Shown piece by piece: positions 1 through 11,407 of a DNA stretch of 64,000 nt (position 1 is the first letter of the stretch; each line of letters starts with the position of its first letter). A model generated the notes under the pieces. It made no database searches. It was not told the DNA's origin and saw nothing but the letters and a program-made list of their open reading frames with translations. A program made the translations under genes and the position numbers. Location: NCBI RefSeq assembly GCF_000004075.3, contig NC_026655.2:21995489-22059488 (forward strand). Direction: 5' to 3'. The stretch is from Cucumis sativus. Its lineage: Eukaryota; Streptophyta; Magnoliopsida; Cucurbitales; Cucurbitaceae.

Positions 1-209
1 ATCTAGAATGTTTATTAAGATATTTTCTTATCAACAATGAGAAATTTTAATCGCATAGTTGAACATTTTGGCTGTGAGCGGTAATTCATTTTTCGAATAT
101 TGTAAAATTTGTCTTCCTTTTTCATGTTAATACTTTAGTATGCCAGTGCAGTGCTCAAGTTTTCTATTAACACAGTTAATTTAACATGTCCTAGTAATCA
201 TTCCTACAG

Positions 210-3200
210 GTGGAAGACATGCTGAAAAGAAGTTTTGCAGAATTCCACGCACAGAAGAAACTCCCTGAAAAGCAGCAACTTTTAATGCGAAAGCTAGCTC
301 AACCTACAAGAACAATAGAGTATGTTTACTATAATATGAGTGTTTATTGTAGTGATATCTATTTATCGAAAAATAGAGACGAAGAAATAACACAAGGTCT
401 CCGTGGAAACCCTAGTAAAGAGAGAAAAACCACGATATAGATGTTTCTTATTATTTTATGATGATAACAAAGGTACAAAGGGGAAATATTTATAGGCAAC
501 ATGAGCAGCCTAATTAAAAAGAAAAAATTAGGGCAAAGTAAATCTTAATTACCCTTGGGCTTTAAGCATGACCCAAGCCTACTATTTCTAAGACGGGTAT
601 GGTCATCAATAAAAGTCACAAACCACTGTTTCCAGAGGAGGTATTGACCTTGGATGGTCTCCAAACATCACTATGAACAAGAGTGAAAGGTTGGGTTGGC
701 TTGTATGGTTGTGAGGGAAAGGAGACTCGATGTTGTTTAGCCTCAATGCACACGTTACAAGCTAAAGACGAAACATCAACTTTAGAAAAAAAGATGAGGA
801 AATAAGTGCTTCATACACTGAAAGTTGGGGTGGCCTACACGAAAATGCCACAATTTACAATTTCTTTCAGAAATAGTAAAGTATGAAGATAAAAGACTAG
901 TTCTAGGAAGGCTAGTAGAGGAGGCATCATCATCAAGCAGTTAGAGTTCCCTATTGTGCTGTACAGTGCCAAACATCCTCCTTGAGCTAAAAAAGAAACA
1001 AAATCAAGTAAGAATGTTGCTTTGTAGTTCAATCCACTAGTAATCTTGCTTATAGACAACATATTATAGAAAATTTGGGGCACATGCAACACATTATATA
1101 AGGTTAATTCTTAAAAAAGAGAAATTTGCCCCTTCCCGACAATGGGAGCTAAGGAGCCATCTGCAATTCTTATTTTCTCATTCCCAACACATAGACTGTG
1201 GGACATAAAATGCTAAGAAATATCTGTCAAATGGTTTGTGGCGCTAGAGTCTAGGATCCAGGATCCAGGGGTTCTTCCCATCAACACGAATAAGACTGAA
1301 GGTGATGTAATCTAAGTAACCTCAAGGAGAAATACTCCAAGAACCAAGATTGAGGATTCTTTTATTAGAATGAATAATATGTCTCATACAAGAGGAGAGG
1401 ACTCCTATTTATAGAGTTCTATTACAATTGGGGGTAAAAAGGGAATTAACCTAGAATATTACATAAATACCCAATTAACCCTTAGTCTTTTTACATCAGC
1501 AGGACTGAGGTATACCTGTCTGGGCAATAGCTCCTAGTGTAGTTAGGTTGGGATCCCCAAGTGGTTGAGAAGGATTGGTAGACTCACTCGCATAAGCCCG
1601 TCATGGGTTCTGTTTGTCGTTGGAAGAGCGTCTCTTACCTCCAGGGACGACCATGTAACTTCCAACATTCCTCCTTATTATGCCACTGGTTTTTGCAATG
1701 CTCACAGATAGGGATTGGTTTTCCATTGTGCCTCTCATTGTCATGACTAGGGGATCTCGCACTGAAGGCAGCGGAATCAATGGTGGGGTTGTCAGACTAC
1801 TCATAGCACTAGTATGATCCTCCTCAAGGCGAACCTCAGAACAAACACTCAATAGGGAGGCTATAGGTCTCTAGCCCAGTATCCGTCTGCGGATAATATC
1901 GAACTTTAAGTTGAGACTAGCAAGAAAGACATAAATCCTGTTAACCTCCTCGATCCTGTAGTACTCTATGCCATTTCTGGGACAATTCCAAGCAATTTCT
2001 CTGCATAGGTCCATTTTCTTGCCAGATAAGGGAGAATCTGTTAAAAAAAATGTCATATCCATTGCCCCTCTGTTTGCATTCGTGAACATGTTTTTGCATA
2101 GTGTATAAACGAGAGGCATTTTGACGCTTGAAGTACAATTTCTGATCCGTGTCCCAGCAGTTGCAGCATATAGAAAGGGCTTGTTGATCTGTGGTTTTGT
2201 ACTGTTAACCAATGAGGATCGAATAAGAGAATCCTCCCCTTTCCAGTACTGTTCCTGAGAGTCTCTCCACCGAGAGGAGGCATCTCACTTGTCAAAAAGC
2301 CAAATTTGTGGCACCTTGGCGCCTTTCAAGAATCATTTTGATAGATTAGGATCATGAAAAATAGTTTTGGCCATTCAAATTTTCCTCTGAAAGATATCTT
2401 GTTGACATATAAGAAGAGGATGAAGAGGGGAACATTCTCAGAATTCATTGGTGGGACTGTATGAAGTCCAGGACTAGGGTTTGTAGAAGTGGCTCCTAAT
2501 GTCGCTTCAATCGCCGCAATTTGTTGTTGAAGCACGTTCAATTGTTGTTGGGCTATTCTCAGAGAGGAAGCTTGTACATGAGGATTTGTTTGTGCCAAAA
2601 ACTCACCACCTCCAAAAGTTGAATGGATGTGAGTAGCGGAAACAGTGGGTGGTAGCTAGACATTGGTCTGCGGCTGGAGGTGACTCAGCAGTGGCATGTG
2701 TAGAAGTAGCAGTGGCGCATGCAAGAGACCCAATATCTAATTGTGATTGGGTTGTTGTTGGGTGGTGTTGTGGCATGCGTGCATCTCGTGCGACTGAGGA
2801 GGGAGGCTGGCCGAAAAGCTGCAGCTGAAGGGTGGTGGTGGCCTAACCTCTTGCAGCGGGAGGAGGAAGTTCGTTGGAGTGCTGCAGCGAAATAGATCCT
2901 CCATGGTGGTGTTGATCCCAGTGGTTGTCTCCCTTGTTTGAGTTCCATCAAGTGTCAAATCGTCTAGGGTTTCATCGATAACTCACTTTGATGATAATAA
3001 GGGTACAAAGGAAAAATATTTATAGGCAACACGAGCTTAAAGAAAAGTAAAAAATTAGGGTAAGGTAAATCTCAACTATCCTTGGACCTTTAATATGATC
3101 CAAGCCTACTATTTCTAATACTATTTGCTTAGAAAGTCATTCCAGTTCCCTTAATTACATTTTGGGGATTAAATGAAAAACTGAAGGAGGTTAGAATCTA

Positions 3201-6200
3201 AAATTAAACAATCATATCTAGTTCATAATGTTTCCTCCCAATTTTTTATTTTGTTTCATTTCGAAAGGAATGCCTTTAATCATCTACCCTATGATATAGG
3301 CTTTTCTTCCCCTGAGGATGTACTATGAGGTTAATTTTTTTTTTTTTTGGTAGATGTGTGAAAGTTCATTGTAGGTTGATACTTGCTTGCATGAAGTTTC
3401 GACATTTTCAGGATCATGGGCCATTTATTATCTTATTATGTATCACACATTAGGAGATGCAAAATCTTGGCTTTTGTTCACGATATTCAATTTTTATTGG
3501 GCTGTTTCAAATGACTCGAGAAGCAATCCCCTCCATCTCCTCCTTGGGCCCTTTTTGTTCCAGAATCATATTTGTTAGGGTTGAATGTAACCAAGGCTTC
3601 TATTCAAAGATTTGGTTGCTGCTTAATCAAAAAGTTTTTTAAAACAAGGAGAAATGGGACAGTGGTACTCTACAAAGCTTTTATGAAAGGACAGAAATTC
3701 CAGCACATTTAAAGTCGATAGTAGAAAGATGCAAATTAGTTTTTGTTTGAGATCTGATTTCAGTCACCTTTAGGTCCAAAAATTGGATACTTTGTAAGAT
3801 TTGAAGGTTGCAGATAAAGTGATTGGGATTCAAGTTTCTTTCACACTTAATTCAGAACTCAGTTCTCATATTCAAGAAAGAGCAAAATTTTCTGATTGAT
3901 GCTGTTAGCTTAAAAGTTTAGCTTTTTGGATGTCTTGTCTTCGTCATCATGATTTCCAGTGGAGGGCAAAGATCTCTCGGAAAAAATTATTTGGGTTGGA
4001 TAGTTTTGAAGCAGCTGATTGCCTCTTCTTGGTTTTCCCTTCTCCTTTTAAATTGAAGCATGTGGAATTTAGAATGTCAGTCTGAAGTGGGCACTTTTCA
4101 TCAAAGTGTTTATATTTTCTTTGTATTAAGCTCTTTACTAACGTCTCAACTTTCTGTTGTTTTGGTTCTTTCGTTGTTTCTTCTTTGGGATCGTTTGTTA
4201 GTCATTTTCCTTTTGTATTGCTGATCTTTGTTTAGTTTGTTTGGATGATTTTTTCTCTCTTATTTTGCTTTTAGTATAATACCCTTGTACTTTGAGCATT
4301 AGTCTCATTTATTATTAATAAAGGGACTTGCCTCCATTTTAAAAAAAAAAATAGGAATGGACTTTCCTCCACTCCCTTATGGGGGTGGGAATAGGCTGTA
4401 GTTTGGGAAATGAATTATAAAAATTATTTTATGTGTAATTGATGATGTACCCAACATTGTTTACCACGAAAGAGAAGAGAACTCAAATAATGTTTAGTTT
4501 TGCTACAAGGGAAAAGTTTCTTGTAATCGATGGCATATGATTGAGAGAATCCTTTTGCAAACTGTTCTACTTTAAGCCTATCTATTTCTCCACTGACTTT
4601 GTTTTTTATGAAGATCTATTTGCATCATATTATTTTCTTTTGTGGGAGTAGGTTTGTTATTTACCACGTATTGTTCTTTTTCCAAGCATTTATTTCTTCC
4701 GGTTGGTGATATATATTTAAATTTGCTTTCAACCACCAGCTTAAGCTTTTGGGTGAATTGGCAGTTTAATATGGTATCAGAGTAGGTGGTCCAGGGAGGT
4801 CATGTGTTCATGTGTTCATGTGTTCAAGCCTCTGCACTGTCGTTTCCTCCCAATTAAAATTGTTCACTTGTTGTGCCTTTCAATTATTTCAAGCCCACAA
4901 ATGAGGGGGAGTGTTGGTGATGTATATTACATTTGCCTTCAACCACCAACTTAAGCTTTTGGGTGAATTGGCGGTTTAATACTTCCAAAACAACTTTCAT
5001 CCAATTAGTGTCCTCAAGGGCACCATCAACATTATTAGGGAGTTGTATGCTGGATAGGTTAGAGATAAACATGTGCTTAGGGAACTATTAAATTTTCACA
5101 TTGACGGAGCCTAACTCCCTGAGGGATTGAAGGATAACTTTCTAAGAATTATATCATGGTCTTTATTATCAATTAAAAATTTTCCATACAAGAAGAAAAT
5201 TTCTCTATTTATAGAGAATTAGAAAGCAAAATAGTCATAATTTTAATTAATTCAAGAAACTAATCTTAATCCCATTCCTAATAAACCAAGGAAACTAATC
5301 CTCATCCATATCAATTAAGGATTTGATGAAGGTAGCCCAATTCACCCTAATCCCATTACATCACCCTAGAATTATCATAGTGGCAGATTACTGAGTGTTG
5401 AGGATGGCCCTTGTTTCTTACATATGCTACCTCTCACTTCTATTGATGCATCCTGTTTCACGTTAGTAGTATACCATTCTAATATGTTTAGTGTTTTGGT
5501 TTTTTGTATATTGTTTTTGGATGTCAAAGTCATTGGTCACAAATAAATCATTGATGGTTTTGATCCTAATGAAAGCATAATAAATGGCTCATAATTTCTT
5601 TTTCTGGCTGTAGATGTATTAAAGGTGAGGCAACCATTGAAGAATACTACGACCTATATGCTGAAGCTGAGAAGCCTAGCAACCAGCTCTCAGAAGCAGT
5701 CATGCAATCCTCTGCAATTCAACAATTTCTTGTTCCTGGAAGAGTGGTCATTGTAAAATCACAGTCGGTGAGTTCTTATGATGATATTCAAATAAATGTA
5801 CCAATTGATATGATGTCAACTTCCATTTATATTACATTTTCACCTATTTATTTATATTTAAATGTTATTATGGCTAATCAGTACATTACATGGGTACTAA
5901 ACTAAATTTTACTATTACCAGGCCAAAGATCACTTACTTGGAGTAATCGTCAAAGCCAATATGAACAGGCAATATATTGTTCTGGTGCTGATGCCTGATT
6001 CACTACCTACCCAAAGTTCCTCAAGTAGTGATTTAGAAAAGAAAAAACAGGATTTGACCCAAGGTTACTTTATGGTACCAAAATCAAAACGTGGTCTTGA
6101 AAATGATTATTATTCTCCATCAACACGTAAAGGATCTGGTCTTGTCAACATAAGATTACCACATGCTGGTGCAGCAGTGGGCATAAGTTATGAGGTTAGA

Positions 6201-8225
6201 GGAGTTGATGCCAAAGATTTTTTGTGTGTTTGCACTAAAAAGATTAAATTAGACTCAGGCAGGCTTCTTGAAGAAGTAAGCAATGTTGCTTACTCCCAGA
6301 CAGTTCAACAGCTTTTGGATATAAAATCTGATGGGAAGTACCCTCCGGCCTTAGATCCATTAAAAGGTAGCACCCTCATTACCTTTACATGACAAACAAT
6401 GTTATGCATTGGTAAGTCACTTGCATAGTGTGCATCCATTCTTATTCAACAGAATGTAACTTTTTGGATGCACGCTTTTGTTTATGAACTATTTCTGTGT
6501 CCTGTTTTTATTTATTTATTTTTAATACTAGACACGTGTGAAATTTTTTAAAGAGAAAATGGTTCAATCTTTTGTGTTGGACCCAAATTTACAGCCCGAA
6601 ACAGTTATAACTTATATGTTAAACTAAGATTAAAAAGAAAAAAACAAACAAAAGGAAAACCCATTTTTAAAATCAAAGAGTACCTTATTGATCCAACCTG
6701 TAGTGTGCGTGGAAGATGTGCATATTCTTCCTGTACATTTTGAGATTTTTGTATGAACTGTAAAGTTTTCGAGTTATCAATCCATTTATGCATACTTGAA
6801 GATTACCACAAGCCAATTGGTTATACATTTTGTAGCTGTTATCATATTTAAGAAAGTTGTCGTATGCATCAGTCTTAAGTATTCATCTACTTGAGCTTAC
6901 TTTAAAATGTTCCTTTCTAGACTTGAAGTTAAAAGATGTGAATCTTGTGGAGGCGTACAAGAATTTGACTGACATATCGCTAAAGATGATAGCTAACAAG
7001 TGCCATGGGTGTATAAAATTGGGGGAGCACCTGAAATTAGCAGCAGAGATAAAGAAACACAAAGAGGAAGTCAATAACCTAAAGTTTCAAATGTCAGACG
7101 AAGCACTTCAACAAATGCCAGATTTTCAGGGCCGGGTACTCATGCTTCTTTCCTGGATATATAGTTTTTTTAAGTCAACTTATTACTATTATTATTATAA
7201 CATTTTTATTTAGATATCTGTGCAGCAGCATTCTAAATTTTGGGTTGATGACAGATTGACGTTTTAAAGGAAATTGGGTGTATAAACTCTGACCTGGTTG
7301 TTCAAATGAAAGGTCGGGTTGCCTGTGAGATGAACTCTGGGGAGGAGTTGATCTGTACAGAGTGTTTATTTGAGAATCAATTGGACAACCTTGAACCCGA
7401 AGAAGCAGTGGCATTAATGTCTGCTTTTGTGTTTCAGCAAAAAAATACTTCTGAACCTTCCCTTACCCCAAAGCTGTCTATGGCTAAAAAAAGGTACATG
7501 TTTCATCAAAATAAACTCATAGACTCATAGACTCAAGCTGAAAAACAAATTTCATCAAAATAACGAGCGATTGACACAAATTAGCACTTTTTAAATAAGT
7601 TCAAAATACCATTTAAAAATCCTTTAAGCGTGTTTTGCCAACATTTGTTTTTATACATATTTCGTCAGTATTCTTGCAATATATAAAGTTCATACATGAT
7701 TTCATGATGAGCAGCTCCAAATTTTGCATATGTTATGCTTCATAAATGATTTATTTGATAAAATGTATTATTTATTTATCAGATTGTACGAGACAGCAAT
7801 AAGACTCGGCCAGCTTCAAGCACAGTTCAGACTTCAAATCGACCCTGAGGAATATGCTCGAGACAATCTTAAGTTTGGACTTGTCGAAGTAGTCTATGAA
7901 TGGGCAAAAGTAACCATTCCTTTTCTTTTCAAAATGTTAAATAAATCTTTTTATTTATTTCGTGCTTTTGTTTGTCTGGCCCTCTCAATTTGACATGCTT
8001 TGAAAATTGTAGGGAACTCCATTTGCAGATATTTGTGAGCTTACAGATGTTCCTGAAGGTATGATAGTGAGAACTATAGTTAGATTAGATGAAACGTGTC
8101 GAGAATTCAAAAACGCAGCAGCTATCATGGGTAATTCTGCACTCCATAAGAAGATGGAAACTGCATCAAATGCTATAAAGCGGGATATCGTCTTTGCTGC
8201 TAGTTTGTACATTACTGGACTCTAA
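210..8225 (+). CDS. HEN2: Nuclear exosome RNA helicase HEN2/MTR4-like (DExH10 type), C-terminal half, 5' end outside window
   Basis: SKI2-family DExH RNA helicase that feeds RNA to the nuclear exosome; plant HEN2 acts in nucleoplasmic RNA surveillance. Seven exons are visible: 210-319, 5614-5767, 5922-6366, 6921-7135, 7255-7493, 7783-7909 and 8013-8225. They total 1503 nt, giving 500 codons plus TAA, and phases agree at every junction. The first two exons and the start of the third carry the end of the motor and the arch/KOW region (MLKRSFAEFHAQKKLPEKQ; FLVPGRVVIVKS; VIVKANMNRQYIVLVLMP). The last four carry the DSHCT domain (CEMNSGEELICTECLFENQ; FGLVEVVYEWAKGTPFADI; NAIKRDIVFAASLYITGL at the C-terminus). 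The ATPase motifs DEVH and Walker A lie upstream of the window. The 5.3-kb intron after the first visible exon is full of nested retroelements. HEN2 rather than MTR4 is chosen from remembered similarity in the C-terminal exons; the MTR4 paralogue is the alternative. Confidence 0.92.
349..593 (-). repeat. 3' LTR of the decayed copia element
   Basis: The segment 460-592 matches 2990-3120 almost end to end, sharing words such as aatatttataggcaac, cccaagcctactatttcta and gatgataa. The outer end is probably the TGTAGTGATA at 349, because LTRs begin with TG on this strand. No clear target-site duplication remains. Confidence 0.65.
1303..1498 (-). mobile_element. Solo LTR nested inside the copia element
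   Basis: This 196-bp block begins TGATGTAA and ends TTACATCA, a perfect 8-bp inverted terminus of the TG...CA type. It carries a minus-strand TATA-like word (CTCTATAAATAGGAG). It splits the host copia reading between gag and the WILDS protease-side motif. Flanking 5-bp words GAAGG (1298-1302) and GCAGG (1499-1503) match at 4 of 5 positions and look like a target-site duplication. No internal region is present, so it is a solo LTR left by LTR-LTR recombination. Confidence 0.75.
2990..3120 (-). repeat. 5' LTR remnant of the decayed copia element
   Basis: This is the direct-repeat partner of 460-592 in the same orientation. Only about 130 bp align; the inner half of the LTR seems deleted or diverged. 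A TATAAATA-like word on the minus strand (rc of tatttataggc) sits in a promoter-like position. Confidence 0.65.
3370..4352 (+). mobile_element. Possible LINE or retroposed 3' end with poly-A
   Basis: A low-identity stretch ends in an AATAAAGG word followed by an 11-base A-run at 4342-4352. The upstream text (cttgtactttgagcattag) resembles LINE 3' tails I remember from cucurbits. Short open frames exist at 3387-3642 but show no recognisable domain. It could equally be ordinary intron sequence. Confidence 0.3.
4440..5075 (-). mobile_element. Copia reverse-transcriptase fragment interrupted by a TRIM
   Basis: On the minus strand, 5072-4982 reads QLPNNVDGALEDTNWMKVVL. After removing the insert at 4701-4981 it continues with an NALEKNNTW-like run, then KNKVSGEIDRLK and FAKGFSQSYAIDYKKLFPL. 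These are the entry and first blocks of Ty1/copia reverse transcriptase. The frame has stops and gaps. It is not clear whether it belonged to the element at 349-3120, which lacks RT; its neighbouring LTR-like block (about 5085-5363) suggests a different element. Confidence 0.8.
4701..4981 (+). mobile_element. Complete 281-bp TRIM-like retroelement with about 70-bp LTRs
   Basis: LTR1 is 4701-4771 and LTR2 is 4912-4981; both read (t/g)gttggtgat...aagcttttgggtgaattgg...tttaata. Directly after LTR1 comes TGGTATCAGAG (4772-4782), the classic primer-binding site for initiator tRNA-Met. Directly before LTR2 is a purine tract, AAATGAGGGGGAG. The 5-bp words CTTCC at 4696-4700 and 4982-4986 are identical target-site duplications. 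There is no coding capacity, so it must have moved using proteins from another element. The LTRs are shorter than the usual TRIM range of about 100-250 bp. Confidence 0.88.
5085..5363 (-). repeat. LTR-like block next to the copia RT fragment
   Basis: On the minus strand it starts TGATGTAATGGGATTAGG. It has a TATA-like TCTATAAATAGAG, then TTCTTGTATGG, in the same order as the solo LTR at 1303-1498 (TGATGTAA, CTCTATAAATAGG, CTCTTGTATGAG). It is therefore probably an LTR of a related copia family. The inner boundary near 5085 is approximate. Confidence 0.5.
6367..6920. other. HEN2 intron (554 bp), no internal feature seen
   Basis: AT-rich intron with GTAGCA donor and TTTCTAG acceptor. I see no repeat or open frame worth naming. 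Confidence 0.8.
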
Positions 8226-10652
8226 ATAGACAACTTTTAAGGTACGTCGCCTCTTCCATTCTTGAAATTTTATGAAACCAATTTAGAATAGAATAGGGAA
8301 AACTCAAGTAGGCATAGAATTTGTAAATTATGGGTTACTCTTTTTGTTTGTTAGTAAAGTATTGAGAGAAGACAGGTTGATTAGTTCAATCATAGAAGGT
8401 TGTAAGTTTCATTAACTTTATAATTAGTTCATTATCATCTCTTGCAATTGCGAGAGAATGTAATGTTTGATTAAGCTTGAAGCTTATGCATGAAGCTTGG
8501 AAAAGTAATAACCTTATTTTTGTTTCTTGTGATATTTTTCAAATCACATCATGTAATCAATATATTAAATAGAAATCAAATAGCAATTTCAATGTTGACT
8601 GGGAGATGTGTTTGAAGCATTTAACAATGTTGTGGCGGAGTTGAACCAAGGAAGGCTTTATCTGTTAGTGGGGCCTTAAAATTTTGCAAGTGCACGACTA
8701 AGTGAATTTTAGAGATGAAATGGTTTACATGTTAGGATGGGAAGTGTTCAAGATGCTCAGTTGAAAAGTCACAATAATATTATTATAGTGGGAACAGGGG
8801 AGCTAGAGTGTTGTCTCTGAATTATATACTCTGTTACTTAATATCATATAGAAATCACAATTTACTCGTGACAAATAATGATCACAAAGTACTTGGTGCT
8901 CTTGTTGTTGGATAGCAATAGAATAGAATTCACAGACTACTTAGTATCCCACCTTTGGGTTCATCTCGTGAAGCTTTCCTTTGCGTTTTGTTCTCAGCCT
9001 AATAATTTGAGAATGAATTAGCATTAAGTATAAAATAACAATAAGATATAAATAGAAATCATATAGTAATGAGATGGAAGTAAAATGTTGGTATCAAATA
9101 GCTATCATCGGACGATCAAAATAGCAATCACAAAGAACCATATAACTTTTCCATTTCAATGCCGTATTTTAATCGGGTTTGGCTTGTATCGTCACTTTTG
9201 CAAAGTTTATATTATTGGACTACAACAGTTTTTTTTGTCATTTTTTTGCAAGTAGTCCATATTTTTATGTTTTATGAGTATTTATATTAAGACAAAATCT
9301 CTCTCCAAATTCCAATTTACAAATATAACAATGGGACATTTTCAAATATAACCACAAAAAAAAAAAAGAGCAAACTATCAAATTATCCATAGCCTATTAA
9401 AAATTCTTGTTTTGTTTTGTAAGTAGTTTCAATTTTTAGAATTTATCTATAATAACATAGTGACAAATATTTCAATCCTTGATTGAATCTTATTTCAAAT
9501 GTGTAGAATTCATTTCAGCGATCACAATCTAGGAATCAAAATAACGAGGGAAATTGAAAAGCTAACACAATCAAAATGCAAAAATTAAACCTACACATAG
9601 AGCATAGACCTAAAGTAAGTGACCAAACATAAGTTTACACATAATATTGTTTCTTTTTTCCTTTTCAAGTTGAACCATAAGTAGAAATAATATAAAGATT
9701 ATGCAGCGTACTTCTCCATGCAATGCAACGTCTTAACTCCTTAAGAATAGCAACAATCACATGTTTTTCTTCTTCACTAATTATCACTTCTGTTTGGCTT
9801 CCCTAAGCCCAAAGTAAAATGTCCCTGAAAATAAGTTCATTTCAATACCTTTAGTTTTGAAAATTTGCAAAAACTACTCCAAATAGGTCGATACTTCCTT
9901 TATCTTTTAATTGTAAAAATTGAACTATTAACTTTCAAAGTTACAAATAGAAGTTCTAAAATTGATCCCGTAAACTTATATAATTGTTGTAATAGTTGGA
10001 GAAACTAGATACCAAATGTATAAAAAAAATTTAAAAAGTTTGAGGATATAATCGTAACTACTACTAGTATACTCTAGAGTTAATTTTGTAACTTTACCTT
10101 AATTTTTTAATGATGTATTTAATTTCTAAACTATAAAATTTTCTTTGGTCCATCAACTTTCATTGTACTTCGGATTTTCTTAATCCACCTACCTACTAAA
10201 CATAAAATTAATTTTTTAAGACATTATTTAAATGACAGAACTATTGAAAATATTTACAAGTATAACTAAATAACATAATTAAACACAAATAGTAATTCAT
10301 CCATATTTTATTAAAATCAAAATATTTTAAGTTTTTATATTTAATAGGTGGATTGATTTTTTTAGAAAATATTAGATTTAGCAAGGGCTTATTAAACAAA
10401 TTTTTTTTTTTTTTTTAAAAAGGTTGAATTAAATGACACAAATTTTAAAATTCAGAAGTAAATTTGTAATTTTCTGTGCGACAAACTCAAGTAATGGTGG
10501 AAAAGTTTATATCTTTTCAGAGTTTAGTAAACCTAATATATGCAACCTGAATTCAAGCTGTAAAAGTAGAAGTAGAATGATGATTAGAATAAAATGTAGT
10601 TGTTGAAAAAAGAGGTTCTTCCAGTTAAACGAATTCATTCAAGCCAACACAA
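8226..10652. other. Intergenic, HEN2 3' end to MEE59-like 3' end
   Basis: Convergent 3' ends flank this region. The first few hundred bases are probably HEN2 3' UTR. The remainder is AT-rich, with A-runs at about 9355-9366 and a T-run at about 10401-10416. It includes text around 9840-10450 of the type 'aactttcaaagttacaaatag', resembling dispersed intergenic repeats (compare 26580-26800). No gene is supportable. Confidence 0.7.
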
Positions 10653-11407
10653 TCAGTTGAAAGTGAATCGTGGAAATTTTACCAGATCGTTACTGGCCGG
10701 AATCCAGTCGTTGGTCGCCGGATTACCCCTACAAGAGCCATGGCAGCAACCGGCATCTGCAGAATCTGGTGCGAGTCTAAAACCTTTGCAATCTCCGTTC
10801 TCCATTTTTATGAATCCTGTTCCTGTCTGAGATCAAAATTCATCTTCTTCCGTTAGTGAACACACACACACAGATCAGCCAGATCGATCGGTCGATAGGA
10901 CGACGAAGTAGAGAATTACCGTGTGGTGCTGTTTGTCTACACAATTGAGATCATCATAATACTTCGTCTCCACAAATTCCTCAGAGATCTTGCCGTTACG
11001 GCCATCATAAGTAAGTCTCTGCTAAAAATTTCAAAGTAAAATTCAATTTCTCCACAAATTTCTTCAATATATATACGTCTCAACCCACAACTGGTGTACT
11101 GGAAAAAATTCAGAGACCTAAAGAATGGAATCGATAATCCACTAGCTGAAATCGTGCATAATGAAGTAAACTAATTAACCTCGTGAGGATCAGATTCAAG
11201 GCGCTGAAACTCGGCGAGTTCAGGAATGTAATTGTCCTCGTCATTTCCTTTATCGACGTAATGAGCAGAGAACTCGCTGCGCTGAGGCTTAGTATGGCGT
11301 TTGGGTGCTACGCCATTGAAATACTCTCGAGTTTTGGCCTCCATTTCTCTTTCTTCCTCCATGGATAAACGAGCGTCGCTCCTTCCAGGCCTTCTATCGT
11401 TCTCCAT
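10653..11407 (-). CDS. Small conserved plant protein resembling MEE59 (maternal effect embryo arrest 59)
   Basis: Three exons on the minus strand: 11407-11180, 11018-10920 and 10826-10653. They total 501 nt, giving 166 aa, with all phases agreeing. The N-terminal part is hydrophilic (MENDRRPGRSDARLSMEEER), followed by a motif core KTREYFNGVAPKRHTKPQRS and PELAEFQRLESDPHE. The second exon carries EEFVETKYYDDLNCVDKQHH, and the last carries TGTGFIKMENG and GNPATNDWIPAS. This pattern and the length match what I remember of Arabidopsis MEE59 (about 173 aa), whose molecular function is unknown. There is no signal peptide, membrane segment or known catalytic motif. The start at 11407 is chosen because homologues begin near the MEEEREMEAKTREYF block; an in-frame ATG at 11557 would add an unconserved leader. 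Confidence 0.75.

Larger units (their letters stand above)
349..3120 (-). mobile_element. Decayed Ty1/copia LTR retrotransposon in HEN2 intron
   Basis: Read on the minus strand, broken frames run in copia order. A gag start lies near 2598 (IAQQQLNVLQQQIAAIEATL). A gag core covers about 2300-1870 (RQNASRLYTMQKHVHECKQ and WNCP/RIEEVNRIYVFLASLNLKF in two frames). A late-gag segment with EVRLEEDHTSAM lies at 1850-1600. A protease/pre-integrase segment covers about 1260-835 (WILDS-like start, NHLTDIS, then VPQIFYNMLSISKITSGLNY). The beginning of integrase lies at about 690-600 (PFTLVHSDVW). Reverse transcriptase and RNase H are missing: integrase runs straight into the 3' LTR. Stops and frameshifts are frequent. 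Two direct repeats, 460-592 and 2990-3120, are the LTR remnants. A solo LTR of another element interrupts it at 1303-1498. Confidence 0.85.

Noticed and set aside
2685..2958. Two overlapping minus-strand frames as independent genes
   Set aside because: They lie in the 5' leader and gag start of the decayed copia element, and are Gln/Pro/Thr-rich without domain.
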